From the NCBI RefSeq assembly GCF_051175385.1, contig NZ_CP195106.1, positions 5,456,001 to 5,520,000 of the forward strand: DNA of 64,000 bases, written 5' to 3'. This document shows positions 33,379-41,242 of the stretch, piece after piece. Source of the stretch: Tundrisphaera lichenicola (GTDB taxonomy: Bacteria > Planctomycetota > Planctomycetia > Isosphaerales > Isosphaeraceae). The position numbers and the translations under genes were made by a program. The notes under the pieces were generated by a model. The model ran no database searches and was not told where the DNA came from. It saw nothing but the letters and a program-made list of their open reading frames with translations. Position 1 is the first letter of the stretch. Each line of letters begins with the position of its first letter.

Positions 33379-35442
33379 ATGCCCGCACTCCATCGAATGC
33401 CGGTCTTCTATCTGCTTTTGCTGGTCGGGCTCGGCTTGTCGACCCTGATCGGTCGAGGGACAAAGCTCCCTCCCGAACCGGACGATCGAACCGAGTCACC
33501 TCGACTCTTCGACCGGACGAAGGATCTGGCGGAAGAAGAGCCCATCGGCCCCCCCGACGGGATTCTCAGGACCGTCGACGGGCTTCGACGCAAGGTTCTG
33601 GTCAAGAATCTGTCCGTGGTCTGTCGGTCCGAACCGGTCGGGGGCAAACCGGTCGGACCGCCGCTCGACTACTTCGCGATTCAATTCGTCTACGGTGTCG
33701 ATCCGCTCGATCCTCCCACCTATTACCAAGTCGGCCCGAAGGAGGGACCGCCGCAAGGTTGGGTCCCTGCCTCGGAAGTCCTGGAGTGGGATACCCGCTT
33801 GCTGGCCCGCCCGACTCCCCGCGAAGGACGTCCGGCCCTGGTCCTCTATCGGGACGAGTCTTGCCTGGTGGAACGAATCGAAAGTGCAAAGTGCTCCAGG
33901 CATGCCGACCGATGCCCAACCGAAGGTGAGGAGCCGGAGGAGCCGTCAAGGATCGCCCCCGGAGGCACGGCGGTCGAAGGCCCCACGCTGGGATTTCCCA
34001 TCCTCAAGACACGCTCGGTCGGGGGGCGGACCATTCACGAAGTGGCCAGCCTGGTGAAAGATCAAGCGAAGGAACCGATCCGCCCGACGGAACCTCCTCC
34101 CGACCTCCGTCCTTATCTCAAGGTGGTCGACATCGCGTTCGTGATGGACACCACGGCCTCGATGAAGGCCACGATCGATGACGCTCGCAGGCTCGCGGCC
34201 GATCTCGTCGCAACGGCTTCCAAACGCTACGACGACGTCTCGCTCCGGTTCGCCCTGGTGGAATATCGCGATGAGGCCCGACATTACGGGTTCAAGGCGC
34301 GTCGGGTGACCTCGTTCACCAGCCCGTCGGGATTTCTCGCCGCCCTCGAACGGATCCAGGCGGCTAGCCATGGCGATGGAACGGTCGACGAAACGGTCTT
34401 CGATGGTCTGGAACTGGCCCTCCCGGCCGTTCCCGGGGAACCAGCGAGCAGGCACGTCGAGTGGCCGACCGGACGCGCGGGAGAGTTGGCCACCAAGCTG
34501 ATCGTGGTGATTGGCGACGCCCCCGACCACGATCGTGGGCTTGACCGGGTCCGCTCCCTCGCCGCCCGGGCTCGATCGAGCGGGATCACGATAGCCACGG
34601 TGGGCATTGACCGGCCAGGATCGCTGTCGAGAGACGAACGGGCTCGATATTCTGACCAATGGAGACTGATGGCCGAGGAGTCGTACCGGCCCCTCTCGGC
34701 GGAATCCAAGTACGAGAGACCCGTGATGCCCCTGACGGCCACGGTCGACGAGGGGGGGAAGCTCGCCGAGCGGCTCCAATCGCTGATCGACGATCGAGTG
34801 GAGCATGCCCGGACGATCGCGGCCCTGGCCACGGCCGAGGCCGAGGGTCGGCTCGGCGAGTATGTGAACAGCAAGGGACTGTCGCTCGATCGAGTGGCAC
34901 CGGTGCTCGTCGACCTCCACCGAGGCGACGCCGCTCGTGTCGCCCGACCCGACCCTCGCTCCGACGGCCGGAAGGCTCCTTCGGTCCGACGTGGCTGGAT
35001 CGCCGAGAGGCTCGAAAGTGACCAGATGATCGAGATCGAGATTCTGATGACCGCCGGAGAGTTGAAGTCGCTGATCGACGAACTGACCCAATTCCAGCAA
35101 GCGGCTTCGGGCACGGCACGCGACCTATCGGAATTGCTCGAGATCGGCACGGCCGCCGCGAGCGGGGAGACTTCATTCCTCGCCGTCGACCGTGGCCATC
35201 GAACCTTCGCCGAGCATCTACGAAGGCGACAGGGCCTCCCTCCTGCCCGCCCCGAGAGTCTGCTTCGGAGAAGCCAGGCGGATCTTCTCCAATCGGATGA
35301 CCTAACCCTCGCCGCACTCGACAAAAAGCTGCGCGAGAGCCTGGCTCGACTTTCGACGCGACTCCTCGACACGGACTGGCAGGATCCCCAAAAGACCATC
35401 GATGGAATGGCGTTAGTTCCCTTCGAGGCGATCGACTTCTGA
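33379..35442 (+). CDS. Secreted or anchored von Willebrand factor A-domain protein
   Basis: A 687-residue protein. The N terminus is a signal peptide or anchor (MPVFYLLLLVGLGLSTLIG, with an alternative start at 33397). Residues about 40-220 contain an SH3-like region (YYQVGPKEGPPQGWVPASEV). The vWA domain starts at about 248 with VDIAFVMDTTASMKATIDDA, which has a DxTxS metal-ion-dependent adhesion site, and continues with ALVEYRDEARHYGFKARRV, FDGLELALPAV, IVVIGDAPDHDRG and ITIATVGIDRPG. The C-terminal 200 residues are helical (MTAGELKSLIDELTQFQQ). This is probably a metal-dependent protein-protein interaction or cell-surface component. No operon partner is evident. Confidence 0.83.
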   Translation: MPALHRMPVFYLLLLVGLGLSTLIGRGTKLPPEPDDRTESPRLFDRTKDLAEEEPIGPPDGILRTVDGLRRKVLVKNLSVVCRSEPVGGKPVGPPLDYFAIQFVYGVDPLDPPTYYQVGPKEGPPQGWVPASEVLEWDTRLLARPTPREGRPALVLYRDESCLVERIESAKCSRHADRCPTEGEEPEEPSRIAPGGTAVEGPTLGFPILKTRSVGGRTIHEVASLVKDQAKEPIRPTEPPPDLRPYLKVVDIAFVMDTTASMKATIDDARRLAADLVATASKRYDDVSLRFALVEYRDEARHYGFKARRVTSFTSPSGFLAALERIQAASHGDGTVDETVFDGLELALPAVPGEPASRHVEWPTGRAGELATKLIVVIGDAPDHDRGLDRVRSLAARARSSGITIATVGIDRPGSLSRDERARYSDQWRLMAEESYRPLSAESKYERPVMPLTATVDEGGKLAERLQSLIDDRVEHARTIAALATAEAEGRLGEYVNSKGLSLDRVAPVLVDLHRGDAARVARPDPRSDGRKAPSVRRGWIAERLESDQMIEIEILMTAGELKSLIDELTQFQQAASGTARDLSELLEIGTAAASGETSFLAVDRGHRTFAEHLRRRQGLPPARPESLLRRSQADLLQSDDLTLAALDKKLRESLARLSTRLLDTDWQDPQKTIDGMALVPFEAIDF

Positions 35443-35588
35443 CCGTCCACGGAGTGCCAGGATCGCCGGAGCTGTTCCGAGATCGCCATAGTCGATTGTC
35501 CGTATTTGGAATACTATTGTTTCACCGCTCGTCGTCCGATTTTGACAGTGTGCGTCCATAAGATTCGCCATTTCAAGGAGTTCTTGTC

Positions 35589-36569
35589 TTGATAGCCCAC
35601 CTGGAACGGCCAGAATCGATTTGCGGGCGATCCCTCTTCTGGTCGTACCTGGCGGTCTTCCTGGGATTTCATCTCCTGCTTCCGTTGATGTTTGTCCCGA
35701 GCCTGTTCAGCTGGACCGGAGTAGCGTTGGTCTTCATCGGCAACTACGTCTTCGGCTCGCTCGGGATCAATATCGGATACCATCGACTGCTCACGCACCG
35801 GAGCTTCCGGTGTCCCCTCTGGCTGGAACATTCGTTCGCAGTCCTGGGAGTTTGCTCGCTTCAGGACTCGCCGGGCCGATGGGTGGCCATCCATCGGATG
35901 CACCACCAGCATTCCGACCAGAGGCCCGATCCCCACAGCCCGCTCGTCAGCTTTTTCTGGGGTCACATGGGTTGGTTGATCATCGAGAACCGGACCCTGG
36001 ATCGACTGAGTACCTATGACCGCTACGCCCGGGACGTATTCCAGGACCGATTTTATCGGCGCCTCCACCGGAATCATTTCTGGCTCTGGATCTACGCAGC
36101 TCACGCCCTGATCATCCTGGCCCTGGGCATGCTGGCCGGTTGGTGCTTGACCGAGTCTCCGCGGGAGGCGCTACAGTTCGGACTGAGCATCTTCGTCTGG
36201 GGGGTGATCGTCCGCACGGTCTATGTTTGGCATATCACCTGGGCCGTCAACTCGGTGACGCACCTCTGGGGATATCAGAACTATGCGACGGGCGAGAATA
36301 GCCGGAATAACTGGATCGTCGCGCTCCTGACAAACGGAGAGGGCTGGCATAACAACCACCACGCGAACCAGAGGAGCGCAGCTCACGGCCATCGCTGGTG
36401 GGAACTCGACCTGACCTTCTTGACGATACTCTTGCTCCGCAAGGTGGGTCTGGCGACCGATGTCGTGACGCCGGGTCTGCACAAAGCGCGTAGAGATTCC
36501 AAAGATTACCCCATCAATGAAAACGCGGGCTCTCCAGCCCCGGAACCCACCGAGGTCGCGGTCCCCTGA
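35589..36569 (+). CDS. Membrane fatty-acid desaturase (delta-9 type)
   Basis: A 326-residue acyl-lipid or acyl-CoA desaturase. The three histidine boxes that bind the di-iron centre are present: GYHRLLTHRSF, AIHRMHHQHSD and GWHNNHHANQRSA. Four hydrophobic segments surround them (YLAVFLGFHLLLPLMFVPSL, AAHALIILALGMLAGWCL). The first codon is TTG; an AAGGAG eight bases upstream supports this choice. It introduces a double bond into membrane fatty acids and so adjusts membrane fluidity, often in response to cold. It appears monocistronic. Confidence 0.92.
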   Translation: MIAHLERPESICGRSLFWSYLAVFLGFHLLLPLMFVPSLFSWTGVALVFIGNYVFGSLGINIGYHRLLTHRSFRCPLWLEHSFAVLGVCSLQDSPGRWVAIHRMHHQHSDQRPDPHSPLVSFFWGHMGWLIIENRTLDRLSTYDRYARDVFQDRFYRRLHRNHFWLWIYAAHALIILALGMLAGWCLTESPREALQFGLSIFVWGVIVRTVYVWHITWAVNSVTHLWGYQNYATGENSRNNWIVALLTNGEGWHNNHHANQRSAAHGHRWWELDLTFLTILLLRKVGLATDVVTPGLHKARRDSKDYPINENAGSPAPEPTEVAVP

Positions 36570-36677
36570 AGATCGAGAACAAGATCGATCCTGTGCGAGA
36601 TACAAAAGAATTCGGCATGGCTCTTGCTTTGTGAGGGAGTCTCCCAGTCACGCAAGATTCCCATCAGGAGCCAGGTC

Positions 36678-36869
36678 ATGTCGAACTTCAAGGACAAGGT
36701 AAACGACGGAATCGAGAGCTTGAAGGACGGAGCCGAGCATGCGGCCGATAAGGCGCAAGAGGGTGTCGAGAAGGCCGCACACAAGGTGAAGGAAGCCTCG
36801 ACCGCCGCCGGCAACAAAGTCAAGGAAGCCGGCGAGAAGATCAAGGATGCCGGCCATAAGGCCGACTGA
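36678..36869 (+). CDS. Small LEA/CsbD-like stress protein
   Basis: A 63-residue, very hydrophilic protein composed of alanine/lysine/glutamate helical repeats of the type A-x-K-x-K-E-A (DGAEHAADKAQEGVEKAAHK, VKEAGEKIKDAGHKAD). It resembles late-embryogenesis-abundant-like and CsbD-like proteins linked to desiccation or general stress. The ATG at 36678 has AGGAG upstream; the longer frame from 36624 is unlikely. A terminator-like hairpin follows. Confidence 0.75.
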   Translation: MSNFKDKVNDGIESLKDGAEHAADKAQEGVEKAAHKVKEASTAAGNKVKEAGEKIKDAGHKAD

Positions 36870-36898
36870 GCCGAGGGAAGCCCTGTAACGAACTGATC

Positions 36899-36932
36899 GA
36901 AGGCCCGAGGTCTTGTCGGCCCCGGGCCTTTT
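36899..36932. terminator. Bidirectional terminator-like hairpin
   Basis: AGGCCCG at 36901-36907 pairs with CGGGCCT at 36923-36929 and is followed by TTTT on the plus strand. It lies between two convergent genes. Confidence 0.65.
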
Positions 36933-36953
36933 CGATTTCGAACACCGGAGCGA

Positions 36954-37637
36954 TCAGGAAGTCACGGGCTTGATCCAGACGTTCCGGAACTTCACAGCGT
37001 TGCTGTGATCCTGGAGCATGATCGGTCCCAATTCCCCCTCCTTCACATCGCCGACTCCCCCCGGAGTCGGGGAGATCTCCTTGTCGTCGATGATCGTCAG
37101 TCCATTCTGGACGACGGTGAGCCTCGCCTTACGGACCACCTTGTCACCTTCGCGGCGAGCAGCGTGGAAGGTGATGTCATAGGTCTGCCACCTGAGCGGG
37201 GGCTTGCACGCGTTCACCGCCGGGATGATCTGCTGGTAGATCGCTCCACAGTCGTTGCTCTGCGGCTTCAGCCCGTACGAGTCGAGAACTTGAAGCTCGT
37301 AGATCCCTTGCAGGTAGACCCCACTGTTCCCACGAGCCTGCCCCTTGGCCTCCGGCATGTAGGGAATGTTGAATTCGAGATGCATCGCGAAGTCGCCGAA
37401 TTTTTCCTTCGTCCTGATGTTCCCTTTTCCCACGGTCGCCACACCATCGGCCACCGGCCATCCGGCCGGCGATTTCCCGTCGGCATCGGTCCAGGCTTCG
37501 ATCGAGTCTCCAATCAGGACGATCGCACCTTCGGGAGGCACGAGGAGGAGGGTTTTATCGTCAGGCGTCGGCTCTTGGGCGAAGCTCGGCATGATGATGA
37601 ACGCGGAAACGGCCAGGGCAAGACAAAAGGTACGCAT
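36954..37637 (-). CDS. Secreted DUF1080 (3-keto-disaccharide hydrolase-like) protein
   Basis: A 227-residue protein with a signal peptide (residues 1-20, ending MPSFAQ). It is one DUF1080 domain: WPVADGVATVGKGNIRTKEK, FGDFAMHLEFNIPYMPEA, GNSGVYLQGIYELQVLDSYG and GPIMLQDHSNAVKFRNVWIK. The fold is a concanavalin-type beta sandwich. Some members hydrolyse 3-keto-glycosides, but most planctomycete members are uncharacterised. It is monocistronic, converging on the small stress-protein gene. Confidence 0.88.
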   Translation of the reverse strand: MRTFCLALAVSAFIIMPSFAQEPTPDDKTLLLVPPEGAIVLIGDSIEAWTDADGKSPAGWPVADGVATVGKGNIRTKEKFGDFAMHLEFNIPYMPEAKGQARGNSGVYLQGIYELQVLDSYGLKPQSNDCGAIYQQIIPAVNACKPPLRWQTYDITFHAARREGDKVVRKARLTVVQNGLTIIDDKEISPTPGGVGDVKEGELGPIMLQDHSNAVKFRNVWIKPVTS

Positions 37638-38260
37638 GATGAGAAGGCTCCTCGACGTCGATGGGTTCTCGATGGCACGCCCACGCCTGCTCCGGCGCGG
37701 CCCGTGGACCGATTCCCCGCCAGTGTATCGGCGACCGGAGACCCTCGATAGGAGGACATAGGATCTCGACGTGCGATCGGACCGATGAGCGATCCCGGCC
37801 CACCGGCCTCTTCGCGAGACCTACGGACACCCCTCGTGGCCCGCCTCTTGGCAGCCCGGACGAGAATTTTTTCGTCTGACTCGCGGATTATTTCGCCAAG
37901 CCTCTCCGCGAGGTATCGGCCGGATTTCCGGGCTCGTATTCGCCGGGCGAAATCCCTCGATCGAGGACTGCGACCTGACAAAACGGCCGATTTCCGGGGA
38001 AAACAAAGCAGAGGCATACGCAAAGATCTTATATTATAAATTTATTCACTATTCGATTAAAATCGATTGCATTGTATACCACTTCATAATCTAGTCGTCC
38101 GGTAGGCCGAAAATACAGGGCGAAACCGCCGACATTGACGGAATCCGATTAATCTTACTCTTCGCGCACATGATATATTTCGCTAAGAAGATCCGAGTGA
38201 GATCGATCGCAGGGTCTACGGATCCTTGGTCTTGAGTCCATGTTGGAGGTTCCAGGTACG
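37638..38260. other. Long gene-free region with AT-rich block
   Basis: About 620 bp with no credible gene. Positions 38025-38115 are markedly AT-rich compared with the rest of the window. The block could hold promoter or DNA-bending elements for the histone-like gene that follows. No RNA gene was recognised. Confidence 0.5.
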
Positions 38261-38692
38261 ATGGCGGTCAAGAAGAGCAAGCCGGCCGAAGTGGCATCCT
38301 CGAAGGCTCCCGCCAAGAAGTCCGCGGCGAAGCCCAAGGCGGAACTGGCCCCGAAGAAGACCAAGGCGACGCCGGCCGTCGCCACGGATACGGCCTCCAA
38401 GGCCGAGACGCCCAAGCCTTCGGCTGCAGCCAAGGCTCCCGCCGCCCCGGCCCCGAAGAAGTCCGCCGCCCCGGTCAAGCTGACCGATCGGCAACTCGAC
38501 TTCCTCAAGCAGATCCACGAAGCGAAGGAGGCCGGCTATCTTTTGGCCAAGAAGGCCGAACAGAAGACGATCGAGGCTTTGCTCACCCGCAAGCTCATCA
38601 AGAAGGCTGCGAAGGACAAGGAGAGCGGCCATTTCCGCTACATCGTGTCCAAGGCTGGCGAGAAGCACCTCGCGACCGTCTCGCCGGCTTGA
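38261..38692 (+). CDS. Histone-H1-like basic protein with C-terminal winged-helix-like domain
   Basis: A 143-residue protein. The first ~75 residues are Lys/Ala/Pro-rich (KKSKPAEVASSKAPAKKSAA, PKAELAPKKTKATPAVAT), like the tails of bacterial H1-type chromatin proteins. The C-terminal ~65 residues form a compact helical domain (LTDRQLDFLKQIHEAKEAGY, TIEALLTRKLIKKAAKDK, FRYIVSKAGEKHLATVSPA) resembling a small winged helix. This suggests a nucleoid-associated DNA-binding protein. The start at 38261 (MAVKKSK) is preferred over the ATG at 38240. Confidence 0.75.
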   Translation: MAVKKSKPAEVASSKAPAKKSAAKPKAELAPKKTKATPAVATDTASKAETPKPSAAAKAPAAPAPKKSAAPVKLTDRQLDFLKQIHEAKEAGYLLAKKAEQKTIEALLTRKLIKKAAKDKESGHFRYIVSKAGEKHLATVSPA

Positions 38693-38717
38693 TTTCGGCG
38701 AGCTCTCATCGAATCCT

Positions 38718-38746
38718 GGGCCCGGGCGTCTCCGACACCCGGGCCC
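38718..38746. terminator. GC-rich hairpin between convergent genes
   Basis: GGGCCCGGG (38718-38726) and CCCGGGCCC (38738-38746) form a 9-bp perfect stem with an 11-nt loop. No T tract follows, but the position between two convergent gene ends suits a shared transcription terminator. Confidence 0.6.
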
Positions 38747-38770
38747 GATTCATGCGCCGACGTTCTCGGT

Positions 38771-39835
38771 TCAGGCCTCGACCAGCTTCTCCGGGTAAAG
38801 CGAGGCACAGTCGACCAGCCGAGCCGAGTCGCCATCGTGGACCGCCATCTGCGCGTCGGCCCAGAGGCTGGCACCGGCGTATCGCCCGTCCTTGGTCACG
38901 CAGTAAAACTTGACGTCGAAGTTGGGCCTTCCCTGTGCATCGCGAAGCCGGGGCAATTTGTTGGTAGCGGCGATTCGCTTGCAGATCTCGATCAGGGCAT
39001 CCTTGGGATCGAGCCCGCGTCGCAGGCCCTCGATGATCGAATGGCTCGACAGATTGAGCAGGTTTGCCTCGCCACGCCCGGTCGAGCCGCAAGACCCGAC
39101 CTCGTTATCGAGGAACAGCCCCGCGCCGAGGATCGGCGAGTCTCCTACCCGACCGGGGATCTTGTAGAAGAGTCCCGAGGTCGTCGTCACGCAGCCCAGA
39201 TCGCCATGAGTGTCCAGCGCCGAGCAGTGAATGGTCCCATGTTTTCGGATCCCAAAGAATTCGCGAACGACCGGATCGAGTTCTTCGTCGGGCGGAGGAA
39301 AGCGGTCGTCGTCCTTGCCGTTCGTCTCCTTCCAATGGAGCCAGATCTTTCGAGACTCCTCGGTGAGCAAATTCTCCTCGGGAAAACCGTGCATCCGGGC
39401 GAACCGGAGTGCTCCCTCTCCGACGAGCAGGCAGTGATCGGTACGCTTCATGACCAGCCGAGCGACCGCCGCAGGGTGCATGATGTTGCGGAGCGATGCG
39501 ACGGCACCCCCGCTATGAGTCGGCCCGTGCATGACCGCGGCATCGAGCTCGACCACGCCGTCCTCATTGGGAATGCCACCATAACCGACCGTCCGATCTC
39601 CAGGATCGGCCTCGACCACCGCAACGCAAGCGATGGCCGCGTCCAGTGGATCGGCCCCCTCTCGGATCAATTCCATCGCCTTCCCCAGCGACTTGAGGCC
39701 GTTGGCACTCGCGATGATCACGGGCTTCTTCGGGCCGATCGTGCGGAGGGGAGAGGCACCGAGCATCGCCGAGGCTCCCAGGCCGGCGATCGCTCCAGAA
39801 GCGAGGAATGCCCTTCGGTTCAGTTGGCTTTTCAT
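38771..39835 (-). CDS. Exported glycosylasparaginase (Ntn-hydrolase family)
   Basis: A 354-residue N4-(beta-N-acetylglucosaminyl)-L-asparaginase. It begins with a twin-arginine-type signal (LNRRAFLASGAIAGLGASAM). The family core is clear: DPLDAAIACVAVVEADPGD, VMHGPTHSGGAVASLRNI, the autocleavage region with nucleophile threonine in KHGTIHCSALDTHGD, and the substrate region VTTTSGLFYKIPGRVGDSP followed by GAGLFLDNEVGSCGSTGRG. The precursor splits itself before the threonine to form two chains. The enzyme removes asparagine-linked glycans, probably in the periplasm. It converges on the histone-like gene. Confidence 0.9.
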   Translation of the reverse strand: MKSQLNRRAFLASGAIAGLGASAMLGASPLRTIGPKKPVIIASANGLKSLGKAMELIREGADPLDAAIACVAVVEADPGDRTVGYGGIPNEDGVVELDAAVMHGPTHSGGAVASLRNIMHPAAVARLVMKRTDHCLLVGEGALRFARMHGFPEENLLTEESRKIWLHWKETNGKDDDRFPPPDEELDPVVREFFGIRKHGTIHCSALDTHGDLGCVTTTSGLFYKIPGRVGDSPILGAGLFLDNEVGSCGSTGRGEANLLNLSSHSIIEGLRRGLDPKDALIEICKRIAATNKLPRLRDAQGRPNFDVKFYCVTKDGRYAGASLWADAQMAVHDGDSARLVDCASLYPEKLVEA

Positions 39836-40181
39836 CCCGAGTTCCTTCGAATAGTGATGTCCAGAGGTGCGGTTGATTCAGGATATCGGGGAGTTGAGGA
39901 GAGGGCCACGATTCCCGCGACTTCGACGGCAGTCGATGCGGAAGTCTCGAAGAAAATCCATCGGGTTAATTCTGGATCTCGCGTGATTCAACAGAGTTCT
40001 CGCCGTCCAATCGCCCAAAAATTGAGAAAGTGATCTTCGATGAAGCGGAATTGTTCTCGGCATTGAATCGTGACGTGGAGATCTGGTATCATTATTTTTT
40101 TGCCGGGGCTTGGTCGTCCGGCAACGTGCCCCCTCGTCTTCAGGGGGGACCCTGGTTTGTTCGAGCCTCCTGGACCCACTC
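39836..40181. other. Divergent intergenic region upstream of rpsT
   Basis: About 345 bp. It contains a candidate rpsT promoter (40063-40092), a T-rich stretch at 40093-40100 and a GC-rich leader before the S20 start. No other gene is visible. Confidence 0.5.
40063..40092 (+). promoter_or_regulatory. Candidate promoter of rpsT
   Basis: TTGAAT (40063-40068) and TATCAT (40087-40092) are 18 bp apart, and TGG precedes the -10 hexamer. The predicted start near 40099 would leave a leader of about 80 nt. Confidence 0.35.
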
Positions 40182-40466
40182 ATGCCGACTACGCCTTCCG
40201 CGATCAAACGCCTGAAGCAGAGCCTGAAGCGCAGGATGCACAATCGAATCACCAAAAAGATCATCAAGACCCTGATTAAGCGGTCGATGGCGGCGATTGC
40301 CGTTCAAGATTTCGAGAAAGCGGAAGCGGACTTCCGTGCAGCCACCGCGAAGATTGACAAGGCCGGTGTCCGTCGCGTTCTCCACCCCAATACGGCCGCA
40401 AGACGCAAGAGCAAGTTGGCCCGGGATTACGTCGGGGCCGTGGCCAAGGCCAAAGCGAAAGCCTGA
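40182..40466 (+). CDS. rpsT: 30S ribosomal protein S20
   Basis: A 94-residue basic helical protein that matches S20 in length and composition: PTTPSAIKRLKQSLKRRMHN, IKTLIKRSMAAIAVQDFEKA and the late signature VRRVLHPNTAARRKSKLARD. It binds 16S rRNA early in 30S assembly. The ATG at 40182 is the natural start; the frame is open further upstream, but that part is not S20-like. The next gene follows after 41 bp. Confidence 0.93.
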   Translation: MPTTPSAIKRLKQSLKRRMHNRITKKIIKTLIKRSMAAIAVQDFEKAEADFRAATAKIDKAGVRRVLHPNTAARRKSKLARDYVGAVAKAKAKA

Positions 40467-40507
40467 GTCTGGGATTTCCCGATCCGATCGAGTTGGGAGG
40501 ATCTCCC

Positions 40508-41206
40508 ATGCCCCGACTCGAAGAAGTCCGAACTCGTCTGATTGATGCCCTCTTGAATCACTACGGCCCGCAGTCCCCAGCGGACGGCGGGCCTGCTCAT
40601 TTCTCGGGAACGTTCGAACCAATCCTCAAGGCCGGACTCACACTTGTGACCGACTCCAAGAGGGCTGACGCTGCATTGGAAGTACTCAGGGCCGGTGGCC
40701 TGATCGAGCCGGACGCTTTGTCGTCGGCCAATGCTCTTGAAATTGAGGAACTATTACGGGTCGCCAAGCTCCGACTTCCAGCCAAGTCGCTCCAGCCGAT
40801 CCGAAGGATCGCTCGCTGGGCCACCGATCACGGATTTGATCCGAGAGAGGCGACGACCTGGTCGACCGAGAGCTTGAGGGAGGAATGGAGAGGCCTAAAC
40901 GGAATTGGGGCAGCTTCCGCAGACTCGATACTTCTCTTCGGCCTGGACCGTCCGACCTACCCTGTCGATCGCCCGACCTACCGAGTTCTCGTGCGACACG
41001 GGTGGATCGACACCTCGGCCGAGTATGATGAAGCAAGGGCGGTTGCCGAGGGCATTGCCCCGGGAAACACGGTAGCACTCAAGCAGCTTTCACGCGATTT
41101 TGAGCGATTGGGCAGGGATTATTGCAAACCGTCCGCTCCCCGTTGTGAGCGATGCCCCCTGAAGGAGATGCTTCCGGGCGGAGGCCCTCTCGGTTCAGAC
41201 GAATGA
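40508..41206 (+). CDS. Endonuclease III-like HhH-GPD DNA glycosylase, atypical
   Basis: A 232-residue HhH-GPD protein. The hairpin-helix-hairpin and catalytic region reads GLNGIGAASADSILLFGLDR then YPVDRPTYRVLVRHG. The conserved aspartate is kept (VDRP), but the lysine of bifunctional endonuclease III (GVGRKTA) is replaced (GIGAASA). At the C terminus three cysteines of the iron-sulfur loop are present (DYCKPSAPRCERCPLKEM), and no fourth follows at the expected spacing. It is therefore probably a monofunctional glycosylase, possibly of the MagIII/alkyl-base type. GGGAGG at 40495-40500 supports the ATG at 40508. It may be co-transcribed with rpsT. Confidence 0.8.
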   Translation: MPRLEEVRTRLIDALLNHYGPQSPADGGPAHFSGTFEPILKAGLTLVTDSKRADAALEVLRAGGLIEPDALSSANALEIEELLRVAKLRLPAKSLQPIRRIARWATDHGFDPREATTWSTESLREEWRGLNGIGAASADSILLFGLDRPTYPVDRPTYRVLVRHGWIDTSAEYDEARAVAEGIAPGNTVALKQLSRDFERLGRDYCKPSAPRCERCPLKEMLPGGGPLGSDE

Positions 41207-41242
41207 TCCCTGTACGCAAGATCGACGGCCAGAGCGGAAGTG

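Noticed and set aside
38837..40033. Plus-strand open frame of 398 codons opposite the glycosylasparaginase
   Set aside because: It is a shadow frame without domain-like sequence; the opposite strand encodes a complete known enzyme.
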